From Streptomyces lasiicapitis (GTDB lineage: Bacteria; Actinomycetota; Actinomycetes; Streptomycetales; Streptomycetaceae), in assembly GCF_014646335.1 (NCBI RefSeq), contig NZ_BMNG01000013.1:248001-312000 (forward strand): a stretch of 64,000 nt of DNA, in the 5' to 3' direction. The notes under the pieces are model-generated. The model searched no databases, had not been told where the DNA came from, and was given only the letters and a program-made list of their open reading frames with translations. Of the stretch, positions 16,858 to 25,223 are shown one piece after another (positions within the stretch are counted from its first letter, which is position 1; each line of letters begins with the position of its first letter). A program made the translations under genes and the position numbers.

Positions 16858-17838
16858 GGTCATCATGATGAGTGCATCCATGGCCGGAATCCATGCGTCC
16901 ACCGGACGGGTGAGCCACCCTTCGGCCGCCGCGAGTTCGGCCGCCGCGCCGCGCAGGGCGTCGATCCCGGGGTGGCGCAGACCGCGGCGCCACACCAGCG
17001 ACACCGGGGACAGCGGTACGGGGTCGACGAGCGGCCGCAGCACGGCGCCCGGCAGCTCGGGGAAGCCGACGACGGCGAGGACGGGGTTGCGGTGCTTCGC
17101 CATGATCCGCGCGAATTCCTCGGGGCCGACGGCGAGCGGCGCGGGCGGCGCGACCTCGATGCCGCGGCCTTCGAAGAGGCGGCTCGCGAGGTCGGTCCAC
17201 TCCGGGGTGCGGTCGTTGCCCGCGCCCGCGTACACGCGCTCGCCCGCGAGCCGGGCGAGCGGCACCTCGTCGAGCTCGGCCAGCGGGTGGCCGGTCGGCA
17301 GCAGCACCGCCATCGGCTCGTACCGCACGGGCTGCTGCTCCAGCCCCGCGCGCACGGCCACGGACAGACCCGCGTACCGGCCGAAGGACGCGTGCAGGCG
17401 CCCGGCCGCGATCTCGGCGGCGGCGCCGGTCAGGCCGCTCTCGTAGCGGGCCATCAGCTCGCACTGCGGGGCCAGTTGGCGGGCCCGGTCCAGGATCCGG
17501 CCGAAGATCAGGCCGGGGGTGTTCAGGTCGACGAGCAGCGGGCGGGCGGCGGCCGCCGCGCCCCCGCGCGCGAAGGCGGCGGCCAGCTCGTCGTGCGCCG
17601 CGAGGACGCGCCGCGCGTACGGAAGCAGCCGCTCGCCCTCGACGGTCAGCGTCACCTGCCGCGTCGACCGCGCGAACAGGCCGATCCCCAGCTCCCGTTC
17701 GAGCCGCCGCACATCGCGGCTCAGGGCCTGCTGGGCGACGTAGAGGCGGGCGGCGGCACGGGTGAAGTGCAGCTCCTCGGCGACGACGAGGAAGGCGCGC
17801 AGGAGGCGGGGGTCCACGTCACGGGGCTCTCCGGTCAT
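16849..17838 (-). CDS. LysR-family transcriptional regulator
   Basis: A 329-residue LysR-type regulator. The N-terminal winged helix-turn-helix (LLRAFLVVAEELHFTRAAARLYVAQQALSRDVRRLERELG, residues about 11-48) is canonical, followed by a periplasmic-binding-like effector domain from residue 90 (LLVDLNTPGLIFGRILDRARQ). It is divergent from the MFS gene at 17922, with an 83-bp gap holding nested inverted repeats. Regulators of this type usually control the divergent gene in response to its substrate, so the MFS exporter is the likely target. Start: ATG at 17838. Effector unknown. Confidence 0.85.
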   Translation of the reverse strand: MTGEPRDVDPRLLRAFLVVAEELHFTRAAARLYVAQQALSRDVRRLERELGIGLFARSTRQVTLTVEGERLLPYARRVLAAHDELAAAFARGGAAAAARPLLVDLNTPGLIFGRILDRARQLAPQCELMARYESGLTGAAAEIAAGRLHASFGRYAGLSVAVRAGLEQQPVRYEPMAVLLPTGHPLAELDEVPLARLAGERVYAGAGNDRTPEWTDLASRLFEGRGIEVAPPAPLAVGPEEFARIMAKHRNPVLAVVGFPELPGAVLRPLVDPVPLSPVSLVWRRGLRHPGIDALRGAAAELAAAEGWLTRPVDAWIPAMDALIMMTQQ

Positions 17839-17850
17839 CCCGGGAACTTA

Positions 17851-17887
17851 CAACACAAGTGCGTGAATGGGCACTCAGAAGGTGTTG
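17851..17887. promoter_or_regulatory. Nested inverted repeats between lysR and MFS genes, putative operator
   Basis: Outer arms CAACAC (17851-17856) and GTGTTG (17882-17887) enclose inner arms AGTGC (17858-17862) and GCACT (17871-17875). The inner repeat approximates the T-N11-A dyad bound by LysR proteins (it reads T-N12-A). Location between divergent regulator and target supports an operator. Confidence 0.45.
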
Positions 17888-17921
17888 GACCAGGCACTGG
17901 GGCCCCGGCGAGGGTGAGCAC

Positions 17922-19298
17922 ATGCCCCAGGCCCGCCCCACAGCCCCCGACACCCGCGACACTGCTGCCTCTCCCGACTCCCCCGCCACCCCGCCACCCG
18001 CCGGCACCGGCACCGGCACCGGCACCGGCACCGGCACCGAAGGCGTCAGCACCCCCCGAACCCGCAACCCCTACGCCCACCTCTTCGCCATCCCCGGCGC
18101 CACCGCCTTCACCATCGGCAACCTCATAGCCCGCCTCCCCATGGGCATGTTCAGCGTCAGCGCGGTGATCATGATTGCCGGGGCCCGTGACTCGTACGCG
18201 CTCGCGGGCGCCGTCACCGCCACCGGGCTCGCCGCGACCGCCGTCGTGGCGCCCTGGACGGCTCGCCTGGTCGACCGGCACGGGCAGGCGCGGGTCGCCG
18301 TGCCCGCCACGGCCCTTGCGGTGCTCGGCTCGCTGTCGCTGCTGCTGTGCGTCCGCTTCGGGGCGCCGGACTGGACCCTGTTCGCCTCGTACGCCGCCAC
18401 GGCCACCACCCCGAACACCGGCGGCATGTCGCGGGCCCGCTGGTCGCACCTGCTGAAGGGGCGGCCGGACGCGCTGCACACCGCCAACTCCTTCGAGCAG
18501 TCGGCGGACGAGCTGTGCTTCATGCTCGGCCCGGTGCTCGCGGCGTTCCTGTGCGGGTCCCTGTTCCCGCAGGCGGGCACCCTGGTGGGCGCCGTCCTGC
18601 TGCTCACCGGCGTGCTGCTCTTCGCCGCCCAGCGCGCGACGGAACCCCCGCCCCGGCAGCGTACGAGCGACTCCCCGAAGGCGAAATCGCCCCTCCGCGC
18701 GCGCGGGATGCCCGCCCTGCTGTCGGTGTTCCTCGCGACCGGCGCCGTCTTCGGCTCGATGGAGGTGGCGACCCTGGCGTTCGCGGACGCGCAGGGCCAC
18801 AAGGCGGCCGGGGGCGTGATCCTCGCGCTCCAGGCGGCCGGGTCGTGCGCGGCAGGACTCGTCTACGGAGCGCTGCGGCCGAGCGGCCCACTGGACCGCC
18901 GGCACGTGTGGTGCAGCGCGGGGATGGCGGCCCTGATGACGCTGCCGCTGCTCGCCGTGGCGGCGACCGGTTCGCTGGTGGTGCTCGCGGGGGCGCTGCT
19001 CGTCGCCGGGATGGCGACCGCCCCGACGATGGTCACCGGTATGACGCTGGTTCAGCGGTACGCCCCCGAGGGCCAGTTGAACGAGGCCATGACGCTGGCC
19101 GTGACCGGGCTCCTCGGGGGCATCGCGTGCGGCGCGGCGGGCGGCGGCTGGGCGGTGGAGCACCTGGGCCCCACCGCCGGCTACACCGTCCCGGCCGCGG
19201 CCGCCCTGTGCGCGCTGCTGCTCAGCACCGCGCGGGCTTGCGCCACGAGCACTCGAGCTCGCCGCTCTGCCCGGACCCGCGCTCCGTACGGGGCTTGA
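17922..19298 (+). CDS. MFS transporter (drug-efflux-like)
   Basis: A 458-residue transporter with 12 predicted helices. The loop-2 motif survives as ARLVDRHGQARVAV, and the second half has the pattern GSMEVATLAFADAQGHKAAGGVILALQAAGSCAAGLVYG. The closest look-alikes are actinobacterial efflux proteins. The first 50 residues are cytoplasmic, Pro/Thr-rich and include a (Gly-Thr)6 run encoded by six exact GGCACC units (18003-18038), a likely site of length variation. Start: ATG at 17922, weak GAGG site. The last 25 codons overlap, in antisense, the end of the DacB gene (19222-19298). Confidence 0.8.
   Translation: MPQARPTAPDTRDTAASPDSPATPPPAGTGTGTGTGTGTEGVSTPRTRNPYAHLFAIPGATAFTIGNLIARLPMGMFSVSAVIMIAGARDSYALAGAVTATGLAATAVVAPWTARLVDRHGQARVAVPATALAVLGSLSLLLCVRFGAPDWTLFASYAATATTPNTGGMSRARWSHLLKGRPDALHTANSFEQSADELCFMLGPVLAAFLCGSLFPQAGTLVGAVLLLTGVLLFAAQRATEPPPRQRTSDSPKAKSPLRARGMPALLSVFLATGAVFGSMEVATLAFADAQGHKAAGGVILALQAAGSCAAGLVYGALRPSGPLDRRHVWCSAGMAALMTLPLLAVAATGSLVVLAGALLVAGMATAPTMVTGMTLVQRYAPEGQLNEAMTLAVTGLLGGIACGAAGGGWAVEHLGPTAGYTVPAAAALCALLLSTARACATSTRARRSARTRAPYGA
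18003..18038 (+). repeat. GGCACC hexanucleotide microsatellite (six units)
   Basis: Six perfect GGCACC units in frame within the MFS gene, coding alternating Gly-Thr in the cytoplasmic N-terminus. Confidence 0.9.
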
Positions 19299-20823
19299 CG
19301 AGGACGGCCTTGTCCTCGTCGGACTTCGCGAGCGTCACGACGATCGCGTCCTCCAGGGCCTTCACCGAGGAGGGCAGGTAGTTGTTGAGGACGATGCTGA
19401 AGACCAGTTCGCGGCCGCCCGCGTCGGTCACGTACCCCGAAAGGGCGGAAGCCCCGGTCAACGACCCGGTCTTCGCGTGCACGTTGAGCGCCGCGGGCGT
19501 CCCGCACATCCGCGTGCGCAACGTACCGCCGTCGAACTTGTCCGGGTCGCACGCCACCGGCAGCGACCGGTACCAGTCGGCGAACCACGGCTCGCCCTTC
19601 GCCGACCGCAGCAGCTTGATGAACTGGTCGGCGGCGACGTTGTCCTTGCGCGACAGGCCGGAGCCGTCGACCTGGCGCAGCTTGCCCGGGTCGACCCCGG
19701 CCGTCTTCAGATAGCCGGCGATCGCCGCGATGCCGTCGCCCCAACTCCCGGGCCGCCCGGTCGCCTTGTGCCCCATGGCCTTCGTCAGGGACTCCGCGTG
19801 CATGTTGTTGGACAGCTTCATGAAGGGGATCAGCAGGTCCCGGAGCGCCATGGAGTCGTGCGTGGCCAGCTCGCGCGCCCCCTTGGGGGTCGGAATCCCG
19901 GCCCTGGTGGGCCCGCCGACCTTCACCCCGTGGGCGGCCAGCGCGTCCCGGAAGATCGCGGCGGCGTACCGGGTCGACTCCCAGACGGTGATCCACTCCT
20001 TGGTGGTGGAGCCGCCGACGGGCACGTCACCGGTGACGGTGATGGTGTTCTTGCCGTGCTGCCGCTCGACGGCGACGGTGTCCGAGCCGCCCGCGGCGAC
20101 CGTCTTGGCCCGCAGATCGATGTCCACGTAGTCGGTCTTCGGCGTCACGGTGACCTTCGGCTTGTCCCCCGCGGTGGCCCCCGGCGCGACCTCGACGATG
20201 ACCGTCCCGGTGTCGTAGTCCGTGTCGGGGGCGACGCTCAGCGCGGAGATCTGCGCGGCGTAGTACGAGGACTCGTCGTCGGCGCCCCAGGTGTCGCCCT
20301 GGCGCCGGTCGTCGAACCGGGTGTCGTCGGCGACGAGCCGGCCCGAGACGCGCTTGATGCCCTTGGCCGCGATGTCCGCGGCCAGCTTGTCGTAGTCCTT
20401 GGCGAGCGTCGTCGGGTCGCCGGTGCCGCGCAGGTACAGGTCGCCCTTGAGCACGGGCCCGTGCCGGTCGCCGTGGGCGAGCACGTCGGTGGTGAAGCGG
20501 TGGTCGGGGCCGAGCAGCTCCAGGGCGGCGGCGGAGGTCAGCATCTTGGTGTTGGAGGCGGGCATGAGGCGCCCGCTGGGCAGGTGCTGGTAGAGGGTCT
20601 CGCCGGTCTTGGCGTCGGCGACCACGACGCTCGCGGCGCCACCCTCCATCCGGGGGTCGCCGAGGATGGTGTCGATGGCTTCGGGCAGCCCGCTCCGGTC
20701 GGAGTCGGCTCCGGCCGGGGCGCTGAGCGAGCCAAAAGAGAACGTGGCCACGGCGAGGCCGAGCACGGCGGGCCAGATCCAGTGGCGCATACGGTGGTTG
20801 ACGCGTCTCACGGGTCTTCTCAT
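19222..20823 (-). CDS. dacB: D-alanyl-D-alanine carboxypeptidase / endopeptidase, PBP4 (S13) family
   Basis: A 533-residue secreted peptidase of family S13. After a Tat/Sec-like leader (WIWPAVLGLAVATFSFGSLSAPAGA) the three penicillin-binding motifs are all present: SNTK (S90-x-x-K93, the nucleophile), SNN in FMKLSNNMHAES, and KTG in NVHAKTGSLTG. The domain between the first two motifs is the large insertion typical of PBP4. It trims or cleaves peptidoglycan cross-links on the cell surface. The start ATG at 20823 (MRRPVRRVNHR) is favoured over an in-frame start 48 bp upstream because it gives a normal leader. The last 77 bp overlap the convergent MFS gene. Confidence 0.9.
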   Translation of the reverse strand: MRRPVRRVNHRMRHWIWPAVLGLAVATFSFGSLSAPAGADSDRSGLPEAIDTILGDPRMEGGAASVVVADAKTGETLYQHLPSGRLMPASNTKMLTSAAALELLGPDHRFTTDVLAHGDRHGPVLKGDLYLRGTGDPTTLAKDYDKLAADIAAKGIKRVSGRLVADDTRFDDRRQGDTWGADDESSYYAAQISALSVAPDTDYDTGTVIVEVAPGATAGDKPKVTVTPKTDYVDIDLRAKTVAAGGSDTVAVERQHGKNTITVTGDVPVGGSTTKEWITVWESTRYAAAIFRDALAAHGVKVGGPTRAGIPTPKGARELATHDSMALRDLLIPFMKLSNNMHAESLTKAMGHKATGRPGSWGDGIAAIAGYLKTAGVDPGKLRQVDGSGLSRKDNVAADQFIKLLRSAKGEPWFADWYRSLPVACDPDKFDGGTLRTRMCGTPAALNVHAKTGSLTGASALSGYVTDAGGRELVFSIVLNNYLPSSVKALEDAIVVTLAKSDEDKAVLVKPRTERGSGQSGELECSWRKPARC

Positions 20824-20870
20824 GACCCTGGAGCATCCCCGATGACGGCCGCGGGCGACAGTAGGCGGCA

Positions 20871-20930
20871 CCGTACGACGAATGTCCGGTGGTCACGACG
20901 AACGCCCGATGGTCACGACGAAGGCCCGGT
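20871..20930. repeat. Three tandem 20-bp imperfect repeats next to the ssrA terminator
   Basis: Units at 20871-20890, 20891-20910 and 20911-20930, with the shared core GACGAA-n-G(C/T)CCG. The third unit supplies the 5' arm of the hairpin at 20918-20956. Confidence 0.75.
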
Positions 20931-20956
20931 GGTCGTGGTGACCACCGGGCCTTCGT
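20918..20956 (-). terminator. ssrA terminator hairpin
   Basis: Perfect 17-bp inverted repeat (20918-20934 with 20940-20956) and a 5-nt loop, 15 bp past the 3' end of tmRNA. It reads equally on either strand. Confidence 0.85.
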
Positions 20957-20971
20957 CTCACATGGGAATTG

Positions 20972-21357
20972 TGGAGATGGCGGGAATCGAACCCGCGTCC
21001 AACGGTGCGGAATCAGGGCTTCTCCGAGCGCAGTTCGCTGCGATTTTCTCGGCCCCGGAAATCTCGCGAACAGGTCTCCGACGGGCCCAGTCACTGTTTG
21101 ATTTCCCGTCGAACCCCGTGACCGGGCTCGACGGTTTAGTTCCCTAGATTATGCCAGGGTCCGGGTCGGGAACACCCCCGGGCTGACACCCATTAAGGGT
21201 CCTTCAGTCACTGCTTATTAGGCAGCGAGGGCGAAGGACTGGGAATCGCTCTTGGAATTGGCGATTATTGGTTGCGACATATGGTTTACGAGATCATTGC
21301 CGCTTCCTCGGCTCGCTTCCCCTGCTTCGACATCCGCTGTCGAAACCGATCATCCCC
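20972..21357 (-). ncRNA. ssrA: tmRNA (ssrA)
   Basis: Transfer-messenger RNA of about 386 nt, which rescues stalled ribosomes together with SmpB. On the minus strand the 5' end GGGGAUGAUCGGUUUCGAC and the 3' end CGGGUUCGAUUCCCGCC-AUCUCC form the tRNA-like acceptor and T arm, and GGGGAUG pairs with CAUCUCC. CCA is not encoded. The resume reading frame gives the tag ANSKSDSQSFALAA followed by two stop codons (TAA TAA), close to other actinobacterial tags ending in ALAA. It lies 119 bp downstream of smpB on the same strand. The exact termini are inferred from base pairing. Confidence 0.93.
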
Positions 21358-21476
21358 ATGTTGATTTTTCAAACCCTCCGAGGAGGGCGCTCGCCCCTGC
21401 GTGCGGGACGTTGTCCATCGTACGTGACCAACGCACGACCGTGCCAGCGTATTCCTGGCGGCCTGCCGATCGGCGG

Positions 21477-21998
21477 CTAGCCGATCCCCTGCCGGCGCCG
21501 GGCCGACGAGATCGCCCGGTTCGTCTCACGCGTGTCCTGCTTCTCCCGCAGCGTCTGCCGCTTGTCGTACTCCTTCTTGCCCTTGGCGAGCGCGATCTCG
21601 ACCTTGACACGGCTGTCCTTGAAGTACAGGGCGAGGGGCACGATCGTGTGGCCCGTCTCCTGGGACTTCGACTCCAGCTTGTCGATCTCGGCCCGGTGCA
21701 GCAGCAGCTTGCGCTTGCGCGTGGCGGAGTGGTTGGTCCAGGTGCCCTGGACGTACTCGGGGACGTGGATGTTGTGCAGCCACGCCTCGCCGTGGTCGAT
21801 GTGCACGAAGCCGTCGACCAGGGACGCCCGGCCCATGCGCAGCGACTTGACCTCGGTGCCCATCAGCACCAGGCCGCACTCGTAGGTGTCCAGGATGGTG
21901 TAGTCGTGCCGCGCCTTCTTGTTCTGCGCGACCATCTTCCGTGCGGGGGCCTTCTCGTTGGCCTTGGCGGCCTTGCGCTTTACCTTTTCCTTCGCCAT
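21477..21998 (-). CDS. smpB: SsrA-binding protein SmpB
   Basis: A 173-residue protein that binds tmRNA and delivers it to stalled ribosomes. The beta-barrel core is complete: NKKARHDYTILDTYECGLVLMGTEVKSLR, DGFVHIDHGEAWLHNIHVPEY, RKRKLLLHRAEIDKL and VPLALYFKDSRVKVEIALAKGKKEYDKR. The C-terminal tail RQTLREKQDTRETNRAIS is the helix that enters the mRNA channel. It is slightly longer than E. coli SmpB because of a basic N-terminal extension. It starts 18 bp after ctpA ends and is probably co-transcribed with it; ssrA follows. A small hairpin (21468-21486) overlaps the stop codon. Confidence 0.97.
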   Translation of the reverse strand: MAKEKVKRKAAKANEKAPARKMVAQNKKARHDYTILDTYECGLVLMGTEVKSLRMGRASLVDGFVHIDHGEAWLHNIHVPEYVQGTWTNHSATRKRKLLLHRAEIDKLESKSQETGHTIVPLALYFKDSRVKVEIALAKGKKEYDKRQTLREKQDTRETNRAISSARRRQGIG

Positions 21999-22016
21999 AG
22001 TGCGGCCATTTTCGCA

Positions 22017-23201
22017 CTACGAGGGGGGTCCGAGGCCACTCAATACTGTCTCGGCCCGCTCCTGGGCGCCGTCCTCGACCTCCAGGTCCGGGGTGATGCC
22101 CCGGCCGTCGACCGCCTTCCCCGAAGGGGTGCGGTAGTGCCCGACCGTCAGCTCGGCGACGGAGCCGTCGGGCAGCTTGCTCGGCATCTGCACCGAGCCC
22201 TTGCCGAACGTCCTGGTGCCCACGACGACCGCGCGGCCGCGGTCCTGGAGGGCCCCGGTGAGCAGCTCGGCCGCGCTCATCGTGCCGCCGTCGACGAGCG
22301 CGACCACGGGTCTTTCGGTGTCGCCGCCCTGCTTGGCGTGCAGCGCGCGCTGCCTGCCCCGTACGTCGTACGTCGCCACGAGGCCGCCGTCGAGGATGGC
22401 GGAGGAGGCCGTGGTGGCCTCGGAGACCAGGCCTCCGGAGTTGCCGCGCAGGTCCAGGAGGACGCCGGCGCCCCTGGGGGCGCGGCGCACCGCTTCCCGG
22501 ACGGCCTTGCCGGAGCCCTTGGTGAACGCCGCGACCTTGATCATCACGGCGCCGCCGCGGAGCCGGGTGACGGTCACGGAGTCCGTGGACAGGCGGGCGC
22601 GGCGCAGCGTCTCGGTCCACGCGCGCGTGCCGCGCTTCAGGCCGAGGGTGACCGGGGTGTTCTCGCGGTCGCCGCGCAGCAGGGCCACGACGTCGGTGAC
22701 GGGGCGACCGGTGACCTTCTTGCCGTCGATGGCGGTGAGCTTGTCGCCCTCGCGGATGCCCGCGCGGTCGGCGGGTCCGCCGCGCTGCACGCGGGACACC
22801 TCGATCCTGCCGTCGGCGGCGCGCCTGGCCCACAGGCCGACTCCGGTGTAGGCGCCGTCCAGGGACTGCTCGAACTCGCGGTACTCCCCCTGGGAGTAGA
22901 CCGACGCCCAGCGGTCGCCGCTGCGGCTCACGACGTCCTCGGCGGCCTTCTTGCCGGACTTGCCGTCGGCCATCGCCTCGGCGGCGGCGTCGGCGGCCTC
23001 CTCGGCGGGGTCCCGCTCGCGGTCGCTGTCCCGGGAGGAGGCCACGGAGCGGGTGGAGGGGGCCGGATTCCGGCCTTCCGGTGGCTCCTCGCTCCAGGAA
23101 CCGGTGGCCGCGCCGGTGGCGAGGACACTGGCGAACACCAATGTCAGGGCCGCCCCGCGGCGGATGCGGCGGGGCTCGGCGAGCCATTCGGGGCCTGACA
23201 T
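22017..23201 (-). CDS. S41-family carboxy-terminal processing protease
   Basis: A 394-residue exported serine protease of the CtpA/Tsp family. After a leader (ALTLVFASVLATGAATG) and an acidic linker come a PDZ domain (GVGLWARRAADGRIEVSRVQRGGPADRAGIREGDKLTAIDG, residues about 120-190) and the catalytic domain. The latter has DLRGNSGGLV, the nucleophile region DGGTMSAAELL and the lysine in GTRTFGKGSVQ, giving the Ser-Lys dyad. Family members cleave misfolded or tagged proteins at their C-terminus outside the membrane. It is 100 bp downstream of ftsX behind a terminator and directly upstream of smpB. Confidence 0.9.
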   Translation of the reverse strand: MSGPEWLAEPRRIRRGAALTLVFASVLATGAATGSWSEEPPEGRNPAPSTRSVASSRDSDRERDPAEEAADAAAEAMADGKSGKKAAEDVVSRSGDRWASVYSQGEYREFEQSLDGAYTGVGLWARRAADGRIEVSRVQRGGPADRAGIREGDKLTAIDGKKVTGRPVTDVVALLRGDRENTPVTLGLKRGTRAWTETLRRARLSTDSVTVTRLRGGAVMIKVAAFTKGSGKAVREAVRRAPRGAGVLLDLRGNSGGLVSEATTASSAILDGGLVATYDVRGRQRALHAKQGGDTERPVVALVDGGTMSAAELLTGALQDRGRAVVVGTRTFGKGSVQMPSKLPDGSVAELTVGHYRTPSGKAVDGRGITPDLEVEDGAQERAETVLSGLGPPS

Positions 23202-23224
23202 GTCGGTGAGTCTAGGACAACGAG

Positions 23225-23258
23225 GGGCGCCGCACGGCTGGTTGACCGCACGGCGCCC
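23225..23258 (-). terminator. ftsEX terminator hairpin
   Basis: 13-bp inverted repeat GGGCGCCGCACGG / CCGCACGGCGCCC with one mismatch and an 8-nt loop, 44 bp past the ftsX stop codon. Confidence 0.65.
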
Positions 23259-23301
23259 GAGGCACTCCTCACACCCTGAGGACCGGGAGATGTCCCCCGC
23301 C

Positions 23302-24219
23302 TCACACCTTCAGGTACTTGCGCAGGGCGAAGAACGCGGCGAGCGCGGGCATGAGCAGTCCGATGGCGAGGACGAGCGGCAGCTTGGCGAGCACCGCGTC
23401 CCAGCCGATGAAGTTGATCAGGTTGAGCTTCTCGGACAGCTGCAGGCCGTGGTCGATGATGAAGTACCTGCCGAGGAGCAGGAATCCGCACGCGAGCCCG
23501 CCGCCGATCAGGCCTGCGACGGCCGCCTCCAGGATGAACGGCATCTGGATGTAGAAGCTGGAAGCGCCGACCAGACGCATGATCCCAGTTTCACGTCGAC
23601 GGCTGAACGCCGAGACGCGCACCGTGTTGACGATCAGCATGAGCGCGACGACGAGCATGAGCGCCATCACCGCGAGCGCCGCCCAGTTCATGCCGTTGAG
23701 GAGCTCGAAGAGGTTGTCCAGGACGCCCTTCTGGTCCTCCACGGACTGCACGCCGTCCCGTCCGGAGAAGGCGGTCGCGACCACCTGGTACTTCTCCGGG
23801 TCCTTCAGCTTGATGCGGTACGACTCCTGCATCTGGTCCGGCGTCAGCGAGCTGGACAGCGGGGAGTCGCCGAACTGCTCCTTGTAGTGCTTGTACGCCT
23901 GGTCCGCGGTCTCGTGCTGGACGGTGTCGACGACCGGCATCTTCTTCAGATCGGTGAGGATCTGTGTCTTCTGCTCGTTCGTGACGGCGCCCTTGGCGCA
24001 CTTGGGGTCCTGCTCGGCGTCCGCCTTGTTGCAGAGGAAGATCGAGACGTTGACCTTGTCGTACCAGTAGCCCTTCATGGTGCTCACCTGGTCGCGCATG
24101 AGCAGCGAGCCGCCGAAGAGGGCGAGCGAGAGCGCTACGGAGACGACGACCGCGAAGGTCATCGTGAGATTGCGGCGGAGACCGACGCCGATCTCCGACA
24201 GGACGAACTGGGCGCGCAT
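23302..24219 (-). CDS. ftsX: Cell division protein FtsX (ABC-type membrane subunit)
   Basis: A 305-residue protein with four membrane helices: one near residue 20-42, then after a 130-residue extracellular domain three more (about 175-200, 225-250, 275-300). This is the FtsX topology. The extracellular domain carries two cysteines (LCNKADAEQDPKCAKG). In actinobacteria FtsX relays FtsE ATP hydrolysis to extracellular peptidoglycan hydrolases. The cytoplasmic motif SAFSRRRETGIMRLVGAS after the second helix is characteristic. Start: ATG at 24219 with GAAAGG upstream; ftsE precedes it by 84 bp. Confidence 0.95.
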   Translation of the reverse strand: MRAQFVLSEIGVGLRRNLTMTFAVVVSVALSLALFGGSLLMRDQVSTMKGYWYDKVNVSIFLCNKADAEQDPKCAKGAVTNEQKTQILTDLKKMPVVDTVQHETADQAYKHYKEQFGDSPLSSSLTPDQMQESYRIKLKDPEKYQVVATAFSGRDGVQSVEDQKGVLDNLFELLNGMNWAALAVMALMLVVALMLIVNTVRVSAFSRRRETGIMRLVGASSFYIQMPFILEAAVAGLIGGGLACGFLLLGRYFIIDHGLQLSEKLNLINFIGWDAVLAKLPLVLAIGLLMPALAAFFALRKYLKV

Positions 24220-24303
24220 GGCGGCCTTTCAGTGGATCAGGTGGAGCGGAGGGAGCGGGCACGGGAGCGGACCCCGGCGGCCATGGCAGGCGCCGGGGCC
24301 GGG

Positions 24304-24993
24304 TCAGTGCTGGTAGCCGTAGACGCCGCGGGACTGGTCGCGGACCAGACGGCCCTTCTCCAGCTCGATGACGCGCTTGCGCATCTGGTCCACGATCTGC
24401 TGGTCGTGGGTGGCCATCACGACGGTGGTGCCGGTCCGGTTGATGCGGTCGAGCAGCTTCATGATGCCGACCGACGTCTGCGGGTCGAGGTTGCCCGTCG
24501 GTTCGTCGGCGATCAGCAGCCGCGGCCGGTTGACGAAGGCGCGGGCGATGGCCACGCGCTGCTGCTCGCCGCCGGAGAGCTCGCCGGGCATCCGGTCCTC
24601 CTTGCCGCCGAGGCCGACGAGGTCGAGGACCTGGGGGACGGACTTGCGGATCTCGCCGCGGGACTTGCCGATGACCTCCTGCGCGAAGGCCACGTTCTCG
24701 GCGACGGTCTTGTTGGGGAGGAGCCGGAAGTCCTGGAAGACCGTGCCCAGCTGGCGGCGCATGTGCGGCACCTTCCAGTTGGACAGGCGGGCCAGGTCCT
24801 TGCCGAGGACGTGCACCTGACCGTGGCTGGTGCGCTCCTCGCGGAGGATCAGCCGCAGGAAGGTGGACTTTCCGGAGCCGGATGACCCCACCAGGAAGAC
24901 GAACTCGCCCTTCTCGATCTCCAGCGACACATCGCGGAGGGCTGGGCGGTTCTGCTTCGGATAGGCCTTGGAGACGTTGTCGAATCGGATCAC
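24304..24993 (-). CDS. ftsE: Cell division ATP-binding protein FtsE
   Basis: A 229-residue ABC ATPase, partner of FtsX. Motifs: Walker A GSSGSGKST, Q-loop VFQDFRLL, signature LSGGEQQRVAIARA, Walker B LLIADEPTGNLD and the switch histidine ATHDQQIV. The conserved opening IRFDNVSKAYP is typical of FtsE. The start is taken as GTG at 24993 (VIRFDN); a longer in-frame reading adds 37 residues that are not family-like. The ribosome site is poor. It is the first gene of the ftsEX operon, with its promoter in the 25.0-25.2 kb gap. Confidence 0.95.
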   Translation of the reverse strand: MIRFDNVSKAYPKQNRPALRDVSLEIEKGEFVFLVGSSGSGKSTFLRLILREERTSHGQVHVLGKDLARLSNWKVPHMRRQLGTVFQDFRLLPNKTVAENVAFAQEVIGKSRGEIRKSVPQVLDLVGLGGKEDRMPGELSGGEQQRVAIARAFVNRPRLLIADEPTGNLDPQTSVGIMKLLDRINRTGTTVVMATHDQQIVDQMRKRVIELEKGRLVRDQSRGVYGYQH

Positions 24994-25079
24994 GGATGCA
25001 CCACGGGTCGCCGGGGGTAGGTGAGCGTGACCATACGCGAACCGGGTAGGGCCGCGCAGTCGGCGTCCTGAGTTGCGCG

Positions 25080-25108
25080 TTTTGTTGCGGATCCGACTCC
25101 GCACAAAA
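25080..25108. promoter_or_regulatory. Hairpin with A/T-rich ends between ftsE and the divergent small gene
   Basis: TTTTGTTGCGGA and TCCGCACAAAA pair with one bulged T and a 6-nt loop. It is unusually AT-rich for the window. It could be an operator or part of the ftsE leader; a terminator role is unlikely between divergent genes. Confidence 0.35.
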
Positions 25109-25223
25109 GGGGTGGGGGACGGCGGGCCGCGCCGAATTCCTTCGAAGCTGGCACAGTGGTAGGGGGAACGGTTGAGGTTCCCCGAGCGTTGGGCAGGCTG
25201 AGACTGTGCGGGAGGAGAAGCGC

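Noticed and set aside
20972..21010. Separate tRNA gene on the minus strand
   Set aside because: The T-arm-like sequence belongs to the 3' end of tmRNA; there is no anticodon arm.
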